This document shows positions 8,101-17,324 of a DNA stretch of 64,000 nt, one piece after another (the stretch's first letter is position 1; every line of letters begins with the position of its first letter). Source of the DNA: CAYLXX01 sp964484325 (GTDB lineage Bacteria > Patescibacteriota > Microgenomatia > UBA1406 > GWC2-37-13); assembly GCA_964484325.1 (NCBI GenBank), contig CAZAEE010000003.1, positions 1 to 64,000 on the forward strand, read 5' to 3'. Position numbers and translations under genes: made by a program. The notes under the pieces were generated by a model. That model ran no database searches and had not been told where the DNA came from. It was given only the letters and a program-made list of their open reading frames with translations.

Positions 8101-9375
8101 TTAAGGAATAAATTGTTTAATAAGGTCTTTCAATTTGGTAAACGGTTTAGCGAACGAAAAGTCTTTCAATATTTTATTGAAATCTTTTGAACTACCTTGA
8201 TCTCTTATTATATGGTTATTACCGTAAAAAATCAAGCCGATAGTAGTCGCATACTGAGGATCAAGGATTTCATCAACCAGACCGGTAGCTCGCTCTGGTT
8301 TACCTACTCGCATCGGTAATCCGACATACTTACGACCGGCTTCAACCATACCGATAGTGAGTGCGCCACCACCAGTCAGTATAATCCCAGAAGGTATCTG
8401 TTTTTCGAAACCGCTTTTTTCAATCTCTTCTGCAATATAGGTATAAATCTCCTCAAGACGTGGCCCAATAATCCCCTCGATGATAGTTTTGGCCGTTACA
8501 TCTGATAGTGATTCAGGGATGTGCAGATCCTTTAGATCAATCTGTTCATATGTTTTTTTCTTCTGAAACTGATCAGCCAAATGAGATCGTTTACTCAGGT
8601 AAAGCTTTATTTTTTCAGCAGATTCAAGCGACACACGCAGTCCAACTGCAATATCGTTGGTGATATGTTTGGCGCCAATGGGGATGGAGGCAGAATACGA
8701 TAAAGACCCTTCAACAAAAACACATAAATCAATTTTTCCTCCCCCGATGTCAACAAGAACAGCGCCCAAGTCTTTTTCAGTATCAGTTAAAACTGCCTCA
8801 GACGAAGCCAAACCGGCGAAGATAAAACCGTTGTTGACAATACCCAGATCAGCCAGACAGCGTTCGATATTTTTTAAGTTGGTTGATGAGGCGGTGATAA
8901 TATGGGTATCAGCTTCCAAGCGAACACCGCTCATACCAACAGGATTACGAATACCTGACTGGCCATCAACACTGTACTCACGCGGCGAGACTTCAATAAT
9001 CTGCCGGGTACTTGAAAGAGAAATAGCACGCGCCGCTTCGATTACTCGAGCCACATCCGCGTGGACAATTTCCGATTGAGGATTGGAAACAGCAACAACT
9101 CCATGAGAGTTAATCGAGGAAATATGGGGTCCGCCGACTGAAACGAAGGCCTTGGTGATTTTATGTCCAGCCATTCGCTCTGCTTTTTCAACACTTTCTT
9201 CAACTGAGCCTGTCACCTGGTCAATGTCAACAATCAGTCCTTTTTTAACTCCTCGAGAAGGAGTGCTGTTGAATCCAATGATCCGCACCTCGTTATTTTC
9301 CTTAGATTCAATTCCTACTACTGTCGCCACCTTCGAGCTCCCTATGTCTATTCCACAAATCAGTTGATCGGTCAT
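8101..9375 (-). CDS. ftsA: Cell division protein FtsA
   Basis: Actin-family ATPase of 424 residues that tethers FtsZ to the membrane and activates septal synthesis. The phosphate-binding motif GIDIGSSKVATVVG is at residues 8-21, a second nucleotide motif is LVDIGGGKIDLCVF, and the adenosine motif is IILTGGGALTIG. The C-terminal tail KPFTKLKDLIKQFIP is a typical amphipathic membrane-targeting helix. It is 4 bases downstream of ftsQ and 3 bases upstream of ftsZ, so the three are co-translated. Confidence 0.97.
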   Translation of the reverse strand: MTDQLICGIDIGSSKVATVVGIESKENNEVRIIGFNSTPSRGVKKGLIVDIDQVTGSVEESVEKAERMAGHKITKAFVSVGGPHISSINSHGVVAVSNPQSEIVHADVARVIEAARAISLSSTRQIIEVSPREYSVDGQSGIRNPVGMSGVRLEADTHIITASSTNLKNIERCLADLGIVNNGFIFAGLASSEAVLTDTEKDLGAVLVDIGGGKIDLCVFVEGSLSYSASIPIGAKHITNDIAVGLRVSLESAEKIKLYLSKRSHLADQFQKKKTYEQIDLKDLHIPESLSDVTAKTIIEGIIGPRLEEIYTYIAEEIEKSGFEKQIPSGIILTGGGALTIGMVEAGRKYVGLPMRVGKPERATGLVDEILDPQYATTIGLIFYGNNHIIRDQGSSKDFNKILKDFSFAKPFTKLKDLIKQFIP

Positions 9376-9379
9376 ATAG

Positions 9380-10138
9380 TTAAAATATTACAATCGGCTT
9401 ATCAAATCTGACATCTAAACTCTTGAATGATTTATTCTCCAGCCGAAACTGTTTTATAATCGTCTCAAATTGATACTTCTGTAAATCTGAACTTTTATCT
9501 TGACTAAAGAGTATTTTCTCTTTATCTGCATATAATGCTATCATATTAAGTCCATTAATTTCAATTTTAGTGATTTTCAGTCCTAAATCAAGAGACGATT
9601 GTAAAAAAATAAGAGAAGTAAGCATATCTTTGAAGTCAAGCTTACTTCCTGAGGGATAAGTTGAGGTATGGAGAACCTGATAATAAACGATCTCGGTCAA
9701 ATTTCGGGGCACTTGAGAAGTTGTGGCTAAAATAGTAGCGTCCGAACTGATGATAAAGTACCCATGATCACCTTTAATATACGCAGCCGGCGTTTGATAC
9801 GAAACGGTCACGATTAATATATCTGGCAAAACTTTAGCCAACTGAATATTTTTTACTCCAGGGTTACTTATCTTTAAAAAAGAGATGATGGTCTCAGTTG
9901 GCGTCAACAACAGATTGTAATCATGCAGCTCTTCAAGACCTTGCATCTTCAGTACCATTGTGTTGGAATTTTCAGGGACAAGCTGAACGGTTTTTACGCG
10001 AAAAAAATACTGGATAGCACCAAATGCCGCGGCGGCTGCTACTAATACAAAACATGCAGCAATAAGGAGTTTACCGTAAGATGTGTTTGGCGATGATTTC
10101 GGCCGCATTGGGATTATAGAGGTTCTGTAATTTGTCAA
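9380..10138 (-). CDS. ftsQ: Cell division protein FtsQ/DivIB
   Basis: Bitopic divisome protein of 252 residues. A short basic cytoplasmic tail and one membrane helix (about residues 24-47, alanine/valine rich) precede a POTRA domain (around 50-115, ending in KVLPDILIVTVSYQTPAAYI) and an FtsQ beta domain. It scaffolds FtsL, FtsI and FtsW. The reading frame overlaps the end of murG by 68 bases from the first ATG (10138), or by 38 from the second ATG at 10108. Either start keeps the transmembrane helix; no start outside the overlap does. Confidence 0.85.
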   Translation of the reverse strand: MTNYRTSIIPMRPKSSPNTSYGKLLIAACFVLVAAAAAFGAIQYFFRVKTVQLVPENSNTMVLKMQGLEELHDYNLLLTPTETIISFLKISNPGVKNIQLAKVLPDILIVTVSYQTPAAYIKGDHGYFIISSDATILATTSQVPRNLTEIVYYQVLHTSTYPSGSKLDFKDMLTSLIFLQSSLDLGLKITKIEINGLNMIALYADKEKILFSQDKSSDLQKYQFETIIKQFRLENKSFKSLDVRFDKPIVIF

Positions 10139-11177
10139 AATTGGATGTGTACTCGGGTAAATTGTGCATCACCATGGTGATTTGATCATGAAGTTTGTCG
10201 TTGGTCTCGTTTTGATGGAAAATTTCGGCTGCGCCTGCTTTTTGAAGAAGCTGCGCCTGCTGCTCCTGCTCTTTGTACTTTGCCCAAGGAAGAGGTACTA
10301 AAATTGCCGGTTTTTTTAGGGCAATTAACTCGATGACGGTGTTAGCACCGGATCTTGAGATCACAAGATCCGCCAACTTAAACACATGACCAATTTCATC
10401 TGAGGTAAAGTGGGGTTTTAAAAAATAATTTTTTTTAAGACTTGAGGGTAACGTATCACGAAATAACTCTAATCTCTTGTAGTCATCATACTCTCTTACA
10501 CTGCCTGTCTGATGAATGATGATGTAGTTTTCCAGAAGCTCTGGTAATAGTTTCTCGATATGAAGATTGAGGCTATGTGAGCCAAGTGAGGCTCCGGTAA
10601 CATAGATCACCGGGACATGTTTGTTAATCGTGAAAGCAGCCGTCTCAACTTTGAAAATATCTTTTCTGATAGGATTACCTGTCACAATAGTTTTGCTTTT
10701 CGGGAAGAAAGCTCGTGTTTGGGGAAATGACACAAAAATGCGATAGGCAAATCTGCCAATGATCCGGTTGGTGAGTCCGGGAACTAATGTTTGCTCGTGG
10801 GTATAAACTGGTATTCGTCTTACATAGGCAATGCACGCTACGGGCAGCGCGATATAGCCTCCAAACGTCAGTACAGCATACGGCTTCTCCTTTGATATTA
10901 TCTGCCAAGCGCGGACCAGACTGCGCGGCATAGTAAAGATATTTTTCAATATAGTAAAAAAAAGAAACCCGCCAGATCGTACAGCAGGCAGATGAATAAA
11001 CCTGATACCTCGTTTATGAATCTCCTGATACTCAAATGAATGTTCACGTTCTCGTACAGAAGTAAACTTACGCCCGACAAAAACAATATTGCTTGCTTTG
11101 GTACGATTATGGTCGATTAACTCATCAATAAATGCGATCGCAGGCGTCACGTGACCGCCCGTAACCAGAAGTTTCAT
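10071..11177 (-). CDS. murG: UDP-GlcNAc:lipid I N-acetylglucosaminyltransferase MurG
   Basis: GT28 enzyme that adds GlcNAc to lipid I to make lipid II on the inner face of the membrane. The N-terminal lipid-binding loop is TGGHVTPA (residues 6-13), and the C-terminal UDP-GlcNAc site shows ISRSGANTVIELIALKKPAILVPLP. At 368 residues it is of normal length. It heads the murG-ftsQ-ftsA-ftsZ-sigma-ileS unit and has an extended -10 promoter 7 bases upstream of its ATG. Confidence 0.96.
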   Translation of the reverse strand: MKLLVTGGHVTPAIAFIDELIDHNRTKASNIVFVGRKFTSVREREHSFEYQEIHKRGIRFIHLPAVRSGGFLFFTILKNIFTMPRSLVRAWQIISKEKPYAVLTFGGYIALPVACIAYVRRIPVYTHEQTLVPGLTNRIIGRFAYRIFVSFPQTRAFFPKSKTIVTGNPIRKDIFKVETAAFTINKHVPVIYVTGASLGSHSLNLHIEKLLPELLENYIIIHQTGSVREYDDYKRLELFRDTLPSSLKKNYFLKPHFTSDEIGHVFKLADLVISRSGANTVIELIALKKPAILVPLPWAKYKEQEQQAQLLQKAGAAEIFHQNETNDKLHDQITMVMHNLPEYTSNFDKLQNLYNPNAAEIIAKHILR

Positions 11178-11184
11178 AGCTTCT

Positions 11185-11193
11185 ATTGTAGCA
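11185..11193 (-). promoter_or_regulatory. Extended -10 promoter of the murG-ftsQAZ operon
   Basis: TGC-TACAAT on the minus strand, then 7 bases (AGAAGCT) and the murG ATG at 11177. No -35 match. It drives the whole division operon and would give a leaderless murG transcript. Confidence 0.6.
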
Positions 11194-11204
11194 AAAAAAG
11201 AGGC

Positions 11205-11912
11205 TTAAATCTCGATATCGACTGATAAGAGCGCGTGATCTGAAGCAGGCAATTTCTCTATTGAGAAGTTTGAGGCAATTATTTCGCGACTGGTGAAAAT
11301 ATAGTCTATCCGGTCTTTTTGTACAAAATTATCTCGTTGAGTAAATCTTGTCGGTGCAATTTTAACAGTATCGGTGTTTTTTAAATGCTTTTCGAGTGTC
11401 AGAACAACTTCGCTTTGAGGTAACGAGTTAAAATCTCCCATTACAAGTAACGGAGACTTAGCCAATAATGGAAGTAATCTTTCAAGCTGGATTTTTTGTA
11501 TCGGTGTAAACGTTAGATTTGGCGAAAACCCTAAATGAAGATTTACCACGTTCAGTTCTTTTCCCTCATAACTGAGAGTAACCATCTGGGCAGTGCGGGG
11601 CTCTGTTTCTGGAGAGTTTATATACTCGGCTGCGGTACTCAAAAAATGGCAGGAAGAGGTTCTCAGTTCGTATTTTGAAAGAATAGAGTTACCAAGGTTA
11701 ATCGGCGGTACTCTTTTTGTGGCATCAACTGACTTGCAGAAAAAATGACGATACCCTAAACGTTTGGCGATGACAGCGCCGGCATTGACACCATTAGACT
11801 CAATCACTTCCTGAAGACCAATGATATCCGGTTGCAACTCTAATAATTTTTCACCAACTTCTTCAACGTGTTTACTTTGCCAGATGTTCCATGAAGCAAC
11901 TTTCAGTACCAT
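11205..11912 (-). CDS. Endonuclease/exonuclease/phosphatase (EEP) family protein
   Basis: DNase I-like fold metal-dependent hydrolase, 235 residues. All family signatures are present: ASWNIW with the first asparagine, GLQEV (metal-binding Glu), NLHLGFSP, VMGDFNSLP (Asp-Asn), and the C-terminal catalytic SDHALL. There is no signal peptide from this start. The substrate (nucleic acid, phosphoinositide-like or other phosphodiester) cannot be told. The longer frame reaches 11978 inside ftsW, but ATG 11912 follows a promoter by 7 bases and gives the family N-terminus MVLKVASWN. A second, distant EEP gene is at 25533. Confidence 0.82.
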   Translation of the reverse strand: MVLKVASWNIWQSKHVEEVGEKLLELQPDIIGLQEVIESNGVNAGAVIAKRLGYRHFFCKSVDATKRVPPINLGNSILSKYELRTSSCHFLSTAAEYINSPETEPRTAQMVTLSYEGKELNVVNLHLGFSPNLTFTPIQKIQLERLLPLLAKSPLLVMGDFNSLPQSEVVLTLEKHLKNTDTVKIAPTRFTQRDNFVQKDRIDYIFTSREIIASNFSIEKLPASDHALLSVDIEI

Positions 11913-11919
11913 ACCTCTT

Positions 11920-11928
11920 ATTGTATCA
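11920..11928 (-). promoter_or_regulatory. Extended -10 promoter of the EEP gene
   Basis: TGA-TACAAT on the minus strand, overlapping the last codons of ftsW, then 7 bases (AAGAGGT) and the ATG at 11912. Confidence 0.6.
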
Positions 11929-13041
11929 AACCATTTTAACTTTGTTCCGGCGGGCAATGTTGATAACGATTCCCACAAGCATGTAAGAAGTCAACATATT
12001 TGAACCGCCATATGAAATGAAAGGTAAAGGAACGCCAGTAAGCGGTAAAAGATTTACCATGCCGCATAAATTAATCACAATTTGCAAACTAAATAAAGCA
12101 AATATGCCTCCTGCCAGCAAGAAACCGAATCTATCGCTTGTTCCGGAGGCAATTTTATAGATGTTATATACAAGAATTCCAAATGCAGCAATCAGACACA
12201 GGCTGCCAATGAAACCGACTTCTTCACCGATGATGGCAAAAATTGAGTCAGTATGTGCTTCGGGTAGAAAGAGGTATTTTTGACGAGAAGCACCGAAGCC
12301 CTGACCAAACAATCCCCCATTTGTTAATGAAATAAGTATTTGATTGATATGATACGTGATCCCCTGAGGATCAAGCTGAGGATTGAAAAATGCTAAGATT
12401 CTTTTGAACCGATAAGGTGAAACTTTCACTAAACCAACAAACGCGACCATCGACAGGGGGACAAATAGAACCAGATAGTGAAGTTCAACTCCCGCAAGAT
12501 AATAAATCATGATACTCATACAAAACAAAATCAAAGCAGTCCCCATATCAGGCTGCAGTACTACAAGAACCATCATTAATCCCAAAAGTGTAAAAAATGA
12601 AAAAAACCGTTTGCGCTCTCGGTGTACAAACCACGATGAAAGGTAAATAATCGTCGCCATTTTGGCAAACTCAGTTGGCTGAAGCGAAAAAAGCCCTAAA
12701 TCAATCCACCGGCGCGCTCCACCGGCTTGAGAGCCAATTCCCGGAATGAGTACAGCAACCAGTAAAAGTAGAATAATACCTAAGAAAGGAAAGGCAATAT
12801 AATACAATTTCTTATAATCAAAAAGAGAAAAAAAAATCATTGATGCAATCCCTAATCCGATCCAGATAGTTTGTAACTTCAAATACCTGAAACTGTCTCC
12901 ATTCTCGGAAAATGCCCTGACTGAGGATGCCTCAAAGACAAAAAAAAGGCCTATGACAGAAAGAAGAATCGGTAAAAAATACAGTATTCTATAAATATTT
13001 TTTTTTGGCAGCTTTAAAGATACCAATGGTGTCCGTTTCAT
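11926..13041 (-). CDS. ftsW: Septal peptidoglycan polymerase FtsW
   Basis: SEDS-family lipid II polymerase of the divisome, 371 residues with about ten membrane helices. Signatures are GGARRWIDLGLFSLQPTEFAK (the usual FtsW form with LQPTE), VVLQPDMGTAL, and the C-terminal GVPLPFISYGGSNML. It is paired functionally with FtsI (26273-27931). It lies 3 bases after murD, matching the common murD-ftsW-murG order, although murG has moved to a separate unit here. Confidence 0.95.
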   Translation of the reverse strand: MKRTPLVSLKLPKKNIYRILYFLPILLSVIGLFFVFEASSVRAFSENGDSFRYLKLQTIWIGLGIASMIFFSLFDYKKLYYIAFPFLGIILLLLVAVLIPGIGSQAGGARRWIDLGLFSLQPTEFAKMATIIYLSSWFVHRERKRFFSFFTLLGLMMVLVVLQPDMGTALILFCMSIMIYYLAGVELHYLVLFVPLSMVAFVGLVKVSPYRFKRILAFFNPQLDPQGITYHINQILISLTNGGLFGQGFGASRQKYLFLPEAHTDSIFAIIGEEVGFIGSLCLIAAFGILVYNIYKIASGTSDRFGFLLAGGIFALFSLQIVINLCGMVNLLPLTGVPLPFISYGGSNMLTSYMLVGIVINIARRNKVKMV

Positions 13042-13044
13042 AGA

Positions 13045-14388
13045 TTAGAGCTCGGAGACAATGCGCATGAACTCTTCACCGCGATGAAACTCATTGGTGA
13101 ACATCGAAAACGAAGTTGCACCTGGAGAAAATAACACATACGCTTCGCCCAGTTCTTTAGCTTTTTGATACGCGCACTGCACCGCTTGCTTTAATTCTAC
13201 ATAGATTTTACTGATTTTGCCGGCGTATCGTTCCTGTAGCTCAGGCAAAATCTCATCAGTAAAGCTCCCTTTGAGAAGAACAATGTAAGATACACTGTTG
13301 AGTTTCATAATGAGTTCAGGAAACGGTAAGTTTTTGGCATTGCCACCAAGTATTAAAACAAGCGGTTTTTCAGGTAATGCTTCTATCGCTTTCACAGTCG
13401 CAATCGGCGTCGTTGAAGTGGTATCGTTAATAAACGTCACTTTATTGACTGTTCTCACTCGCTCCTGTCTATGAGGTAAACCTTTTAAAAAAGACAGTTT
13501 AGCCGCGGCGCGGTCCTGATTAATATCTAGAACCTGGGCCACCTTCAGCACGGCCGCCGCATTTTCTCGATTGTGTTCCCCTTTCAGATACATAAGCTGC
13601 ATCGGAAAATCCGCCGCGCTATACGTGAGTATATGCGATGGTATTTTCTGGCCTTGTAAATACTGCTCAACTTGTTTATTGAGAATCAGATGGTCATTTT
13701 CTGTTTGATACATAAAGACAGCCTTTTTATCTTCAAGATATTCATCAATCGTGTGGTAATAATCAAGATGATCCGGATAAAATGAGGTAAAAACAGCAAT
13801 TGGTGGTGACACTTTTGCCCTATGAAGCGCAGACAACTGCCAGGAAGAAATTTCAAGAACAACCGTATCTCCTGGTTGAATTACTTCAAGAAGTTGGATA
13901 GTCGAAACATTTGGTACATTTCCGGCCATATAGACTGAATGGGAGAGAGTTTTTTTCAGAAGTTCGTAAATCATGTATGCTGTTGTCGATTTACCTCTTG
14001 AGCCGGTGACGCCAATTACTTGCGTGTGACAGTTTTTTAAAAAAAAGGATACTTCCATTTCAACTGGTATCCTATGTGCCAATGCAGCAACAATTTCAGG
14101 TGCATCCCATCTCATTTTCGGTGCTTTAAAGATCAGGTCTGCTTCAAGAAAATCTGCCTCACTATGTTGACCGAGTTTGAAGGTAATGGGATAATTTTTT
14201 AACGCATTAAGGGAACTTTTCAGTTGTTTTTCTGTTTTGAGATCGGTCACGGTCACAACTGCGCCCAGTTTTGCAAAAAATGCCGCAATACCGACTCCTC
14301 CTCCCAGAAGTCCCAGTCCCACAACAAGAATTTTTTTGCCGGAGTACTGTTGTCTTAGATGATCCAGACGGTCGCTCATACCATCCAT
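13045..14388 (-). CDS. murD: UDP-N-acetylmuramoylalanine--D-glutamate ligase
   Basis: Cytoplasmic Mur ligase that adds D-Glu to UDP-MurNAc-L-Ala, about 447 residues. It shows the N-terminal Rossmann motif ILVVGLGLLGGGVG, the ATP-binding loop GVTGSRGKSTTAYM (GSRGKS in place of the usual GTNGKT), the central SSWQLSAL and FPDHLDYY-like FYPDHLDYYHT, and the C-terminal domain with LILGGNAKNLPF. The start ATG at 14388 shares one base with the stop of the receiver gene (TAATG), a translational-coupling arrangement; the longer frame begins at a GTG inside that gene. Confidence 0.95.
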   Translation of the reverse strand: MDGMSDRLDHLRQQYSGKKILVVGLGLLGGGVGIAAFFAKLGAVVTVTDLKTEKQLKSSLNALKNYPITFKLGQHSEADFLEADLIFKAPKMRWDAPEIVAALAHRIPVEMEVSFFLKNCHTQVIGVTGSRGKSTTAYMIYELLKKTLSHSVYMAGNVPNVSTIQLLEVIQPGDTVVLEISSWQLSALHRAKVSPPIAVFTSFYPDHLDYYHTIDEYLEDKKAVFMYQTENDHLILNKQVEQYLQGQKIPSHILTYSAADFPMQLMYLKGEHNRENAAAVLKVAQVLDINQDRAAAKLSFLKGLPHRQERVRTVNKVTFINDTTSTTPIATVKAIEALPEKPLVLILGGNAKNLPFPELIMKLNSVSYIVLLKGSFTDEILPELQERYAGKISKIYVELKQAVQCAYQKAKELGEAYVLFSPGATSFSMFTNEFHRGEEFMRIVSEL

Positions 14389-14768
14389 TATATAAATCCC
14401 CACTTCTTGGTCAAGTTTTTTTTCACGATGTTGATAAGCTCTTCGGGAACAATACTTGACTTGACAACGTAGTCTTTGGCACCCATCTCAAGAGCCGTTT
14501 TTCTTTCACTGTCTAATGCAGTTAAAATAACAACCGGAATTTTTTGCAAAGTGGGACTTTTTTTCACAAGATCAAGAAGATCAAAACCGTTCATACCTTC
14601 AGGCAACATAATGTCAAGTAATATTAGATCCGGTAAAAACGTCTGCAGTTGTGTCTGGGCATCCTTGACTGTCCCGGCGATATGGACTTCAAACTTAGCC
14701 GATTGCAGGATCTCTTGATAGAGTTTTTGAAGAAGTTGATCGTCTTCGACAAGCAATAGTTTATACAT
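14388..14768 (-). CDS. Stand-alone response regulator receiver domain
   Basis: CheY-like single receiver domain of 126 residues without an output domain. The acidic pair is D9-D10, the phospho-acceptor is D52 in LILLDIMLPEGMNG, the switch threonine is T83 in VVILTALD, and the conserved lysine is K103 in DYVVKSS. No histidine kinase is in the window. It heads the receiver-murD-ftsW unit, which suggests a link to envelope or division control, but its partner is unknown. Confidence 0.9.
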   Translation of the reverse strand: MYKLLLVEDDQLLQKLYQEILQSAKFEVHIAGTVKDAQTQLQTFLPDLILLDIMLPEGMNGFDLLDLVKKSPTLQKIPVVILTALDSERKTALEMGAKDYVVKSSIVPEELINIVKKNLTKKWGFI

Positions 14769-14788
14769 TGTTTGTTACCTTTATTTTT

Positions 14789-14797
14789 ATTATAGCA
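14789..14797 (-). promoter_or_regulatory. Extended -10 promoter upstream of receiver-murD-ftsW
   Basis: TGC-TATAAT on the minus strand, 20 bases before the ATG at 14768. Unlike most units here, the predicted short leader contains AAAGG about 9 bases before the start codon, so this one appears to use a Shine-Dalgarno sequence. Confidence 0.5.
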
Positions 14798-14817
14798 AAA
14801 ATACCTCAAAGAGTTTT

Positions 14818-15855
14818 TTATTTCATAAATGAGATCATCAAGCCAAAAAAGGCAAACAGAATGGAAAAAATAAGTAGTCTAAATACCACTTTCGGTTCTT
14901 GCCAACCTTTCATCTGTAAATACAGATGAAGCGGAGCTACCGGAAAGAACTTTTTATGCCAAAATCTTTTTCCTAAAAGTTGGATCAATGAGCTGCCGAT
15001 CTCGATCACAAAAATGCCTCCAATGATAGGCAGGGCAAAGGTCTTTCCCAGTAATAAACCAATTACTGCAAACGTCGCACCAAATGAAAGCGCTCCGGCA
15101 TCTCCTAAAAATATACGTGCCGGATAGACATTAAAGTATAAAAAAGCGATCAACCCACCCAACCAAACACCAATAAAAAGTGACGTTGGCGTATCGATAA
15201 TCGAGGCAGCAATCACCCAGAAACAGGACAAAGCAATCATCAGCGCCCCCGGTGCCAGCCCATCAAGACCATCAGTGATATTAACCGCGTTGGAAAAAGC
15301 CACAATCACAAAAGCAGCAAAGACAATGTAAAAAACTGATAAATCAAATACTCCAAAAAATGGGATATACATAATATGAATTTTCAGCTCGTTATACAAC
15401 CAAAATGCAATGATCAAAGCCAAAATGATCTGGATAATTAGTTTGTGCCTGAGACGCATTCCAAAAAAAGACTGCTGTCTCCAGAAAAAAATCTTGCTTA
15501 AATCATCATACACACCCAAAAAAGCAAAGCTGATAAACGTAAATAAGATAATCTTTATCTGGGCAATGATCGATGAGTAGTTGGAAATCATGGGGTAGTT
15601 AAATAAAATCGAAAAAATAAGAAAAAATATAAAAAGAAATGTCGTTACCAAAACAATGAGGATACCACCACCGACTGGCGTACCAGATTTATGTTTGTGA
15701 AGCGAGTCAAATATGGGCGTCGGCTTATTAAAAGCATCTTTGGTTGACTGAGTCACCCGCTGAAACTTCATCCTGTATAAGAAATTAATAAACGGCACAA
15801 TCAAAATGAAGTGAATAATGAAAGAAATAATAGTCGTGAAAAAAAAGAGCGACAT
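14818..15855 (-). CDS. mraY: Phospho-N-acetylmuramoyl-pentapeptide transferase
   Basis: Integral membrane enzyme that transfers phospho-MurNAc-pentapeptide to undecaprenyl phosphate, making lipid I. About ten helices are seen. Signatures are GVYDDLSKI (DDxxK motif), AVNITDGLDGLAPG (catalytic Asp motif), IFLGDAGALSFGA and the C-terminal APLHLYLQMKGW (histidine motif). It is 345 residues from the ATG at 15855. The longer frame adds 36 residues antisense to nothing useful and overlapping the upstream gene, so it was rejected. It lies 4 bases after the undecaprenol kinase-like gene. Confidence 0.95.
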   Translation of the reverse strand: MSLFFFTTIISFIIHFILIVPFINFLYRMKFQRVTQSTKDAFNKPTPIFDSLHKHKSGTPVGGGILIVLVTTFLFIFFLIFSILFNYPMISNYSSIIAQIKIILFTFISFAFLGVYDDLSKIFFWRQQSFFGMRLRHKLIIQIILALIIAFWLYNELKIHIMYIPFFGVFDLSVFYIVFAAFVIVAFSNAVNITDGLDGLAPGALMIALSCFWVIAASIIDTPTSLFIGVWLGGLIAFLYFNVYPARIFLGDAGALSFGATFAVIGLLLGKTFALPIIGGIFVIEIGSSLIQLLGKRFWHKKFFPVAPLHLYLQMKGWQEPKVVFRLLIFSILFAFFGLMISFMK

Positions 15856-15859
15856 GATG

Positions 15860-16210
15860 TTATATAAGCTTTGGTAAAAAAATGACAGCCGCAACGACGA
15901 CCGCCCCAATTGCGTAAAGAAGCATGGCCGCAGCTGAGACGTCCTTGGCGATACGGATGTCATCTCGAATTGCGGTATCTATGGCATCTGTCGTTTCCTC
16001 AATGGCGGTATTCACCGTCTCAATAGTTAACCCAAAGATAATCATTATTATGATAATAAGAAACTCTTCATAGGAAATATGTAAAAACCAACCAAGCAGG
16101 ATCGCCAGAAACGATAAAAAAAGATGCACCTGATAGTTTGGTTGGGTTTTTAAAACATGCAAAACACCATTCCAGGCGTTTTTGAGGGATATCGTATGCT
16201 TTTTCAACAT
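15860..16210 (-). CDS. dgkA: Diacylglycerol/undecaprenol kinase family protein
   Basis: Small membrane kinase of 116 residues of the DgkA/UdpK family. Three membrane helices are visible, with the conserved IETVNTAIEETTDAID segment (catalytic and metal-binding glutamates, residues about 66-81) and AKDVSAAAMLLYAIGAVVV. In Gram-positive bacteria the family phosphorylates undecaprenol to recycle the lipid carrier. Its position directly before mraY, which uses undecaprenyl phosphate, supports that role over diacylglycerol phosphorylation. Confidence 0.88.
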   Translation of the reverse strand: MLKKHTISLKNAWNGVLHVLKTQPNYQVHLFLSFLAILLGWFLHISYEEFLIIIIMIIFGLTIETVNTAIEETTDAIDTAIRDDIRIAKDVSAAAMLLYAIGAVVVAAVIFLPKLI

Positions 16211-16217
16211 AAGAAAG

Positions 16218-17186
16218 TTACAAGTATGGTACTAATACTTTAGTCAACTTTTGTGAGTCATGTCGTAAAATACTGCGGGTCAACTCGTCTGCCTGAGACT
16301 TGGGAAATTGATGCGTGTCGACTAAGTCCGCTTCTATTATACTTCCGGTGTATCCGTTCATTCCAAGATCATTTTCAACCGGCGTCTCCTGATGACTCTT
16401 ATACCAATTAAGAATGTCTTGGGGAATTTGGCCCTTATGAACAACGACGACTTCGGGTTCTCGACCAAGGTAGTGGGTAATATCGTTGACGTAATCCTGG
16501 GCTTTATACCCGGTGGTCTGACCCATCTTGTTCATAAGATTAAGTATATACACTATTTTGGCATTACTTTTGACAATCGTATCTTTTGTGCCTGAGGTTA
16601 TAAGAGTCGGTATGATGCTCGTGTATAAATCTCCCGGACCAACAATAACAACATCGGAGTCTGTAATGCGCTCCAGTGCTTTGGGATTAGCCTTCACTTC
16701 CGGATCAAGATAAGCTTTCACAATACGGGAAGTTTCTGTATTGTTTTCATCAATATTTGCTTCACCTTTGATCACTTTGCCACTGGCATATTCCACGCAC
16801 AAATGAGTTTTTTCGTAGGTAATCGGCAGAACATGCCCTTTTACTTTGAGTACATACTCAACCGTTTCGATAGCTTCATCGTAACTTGAGCTCACCTTCT
16901 CCAAGGCTGAAAGGAAAATATTGCCAAAGCTATGGCCTTTCAGGTCACCCTGTTCAAAACGATATAAAAAGAGCTCCCTCCAAAGAAGCGGGGCATCAGA
17001 CAGGGCGACAAGGCACTGTCTCAGGTCTCCTGGAGGTAAAACTCCAAGCTGGTCGCGGAGCCTGCCGGTTGAGCCGCCTGAGTCCATAACAGACACAACT
17101 GAGGCTAGATCGATAGACTCATTTTTCAGCCCCGAAAGCACCACATATGATCCTGTACCGCCTCCGAGCACTGTTACCCTTTTCAT
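16218..17186 (-). CDS. yvcK: YvcK/CofD-like UDP-sugar-binding regulator
   Basis: 322-residue protein of the CofD/YvcK (gluconeogenesis factor) family. The N-terminal VTVLGGGTGSYVVLSGLK and the segment SVMDSGGSTGRLRDQLGVLPPGDLRQCL are the hallmarks, with GPGDLYTSIIPTL further on. In Bacillus and Mycobacterium, YvcK binds UDP-sugars and is needed for normal cell-wall growth. Its position 7 bases before the lipid-carrier kinase and mraY fits that role. No leaderless-type promoter is obvious; a TACAAT at 17221-17226 on the minus strand is a weak candidate. Confidence 0.92.
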   Translation of the reverse strand: MKRVTVLGGGTGSYVVLSGLKNESIDLASVVSVMDSGGSTGRLRDQLGVLPPGDLRQCLVALSDAPLLWRELFLYRFEQGDLKGHSFGNIFLSALEKVSSSYDEAIETVEYVLKVKGHVLPITYEKTHLCVEYASGKVIKGEANIDENNTETSRIVKAYLDPEVKANPKALERITDSDVVIVGPGDLYTSIIPTLITSGTKDTIVKSNAKIVYILNLMNKMGQTTGYKAQDYVNDITHYLGREPEVVVVHKGQIPQDILNWYKSHQETPVENDLGMNGYTGSIIEADLVDTHQFPKSQADELTRSILRHDSQKLTKVLVPYL

Positions 17187-17324
17187 AAGAAATAGTCAAA
17201 TTGAGCTAATTTGTATAGGTATTGTAGCTTAAGAGCCTAAAAAAAGCCACTTTTTTGTATAATTACAGTACCTTGTATCAACATATAGCACTCTTGATAA
17301 AATAATGGTACAGTTGAACTATAA

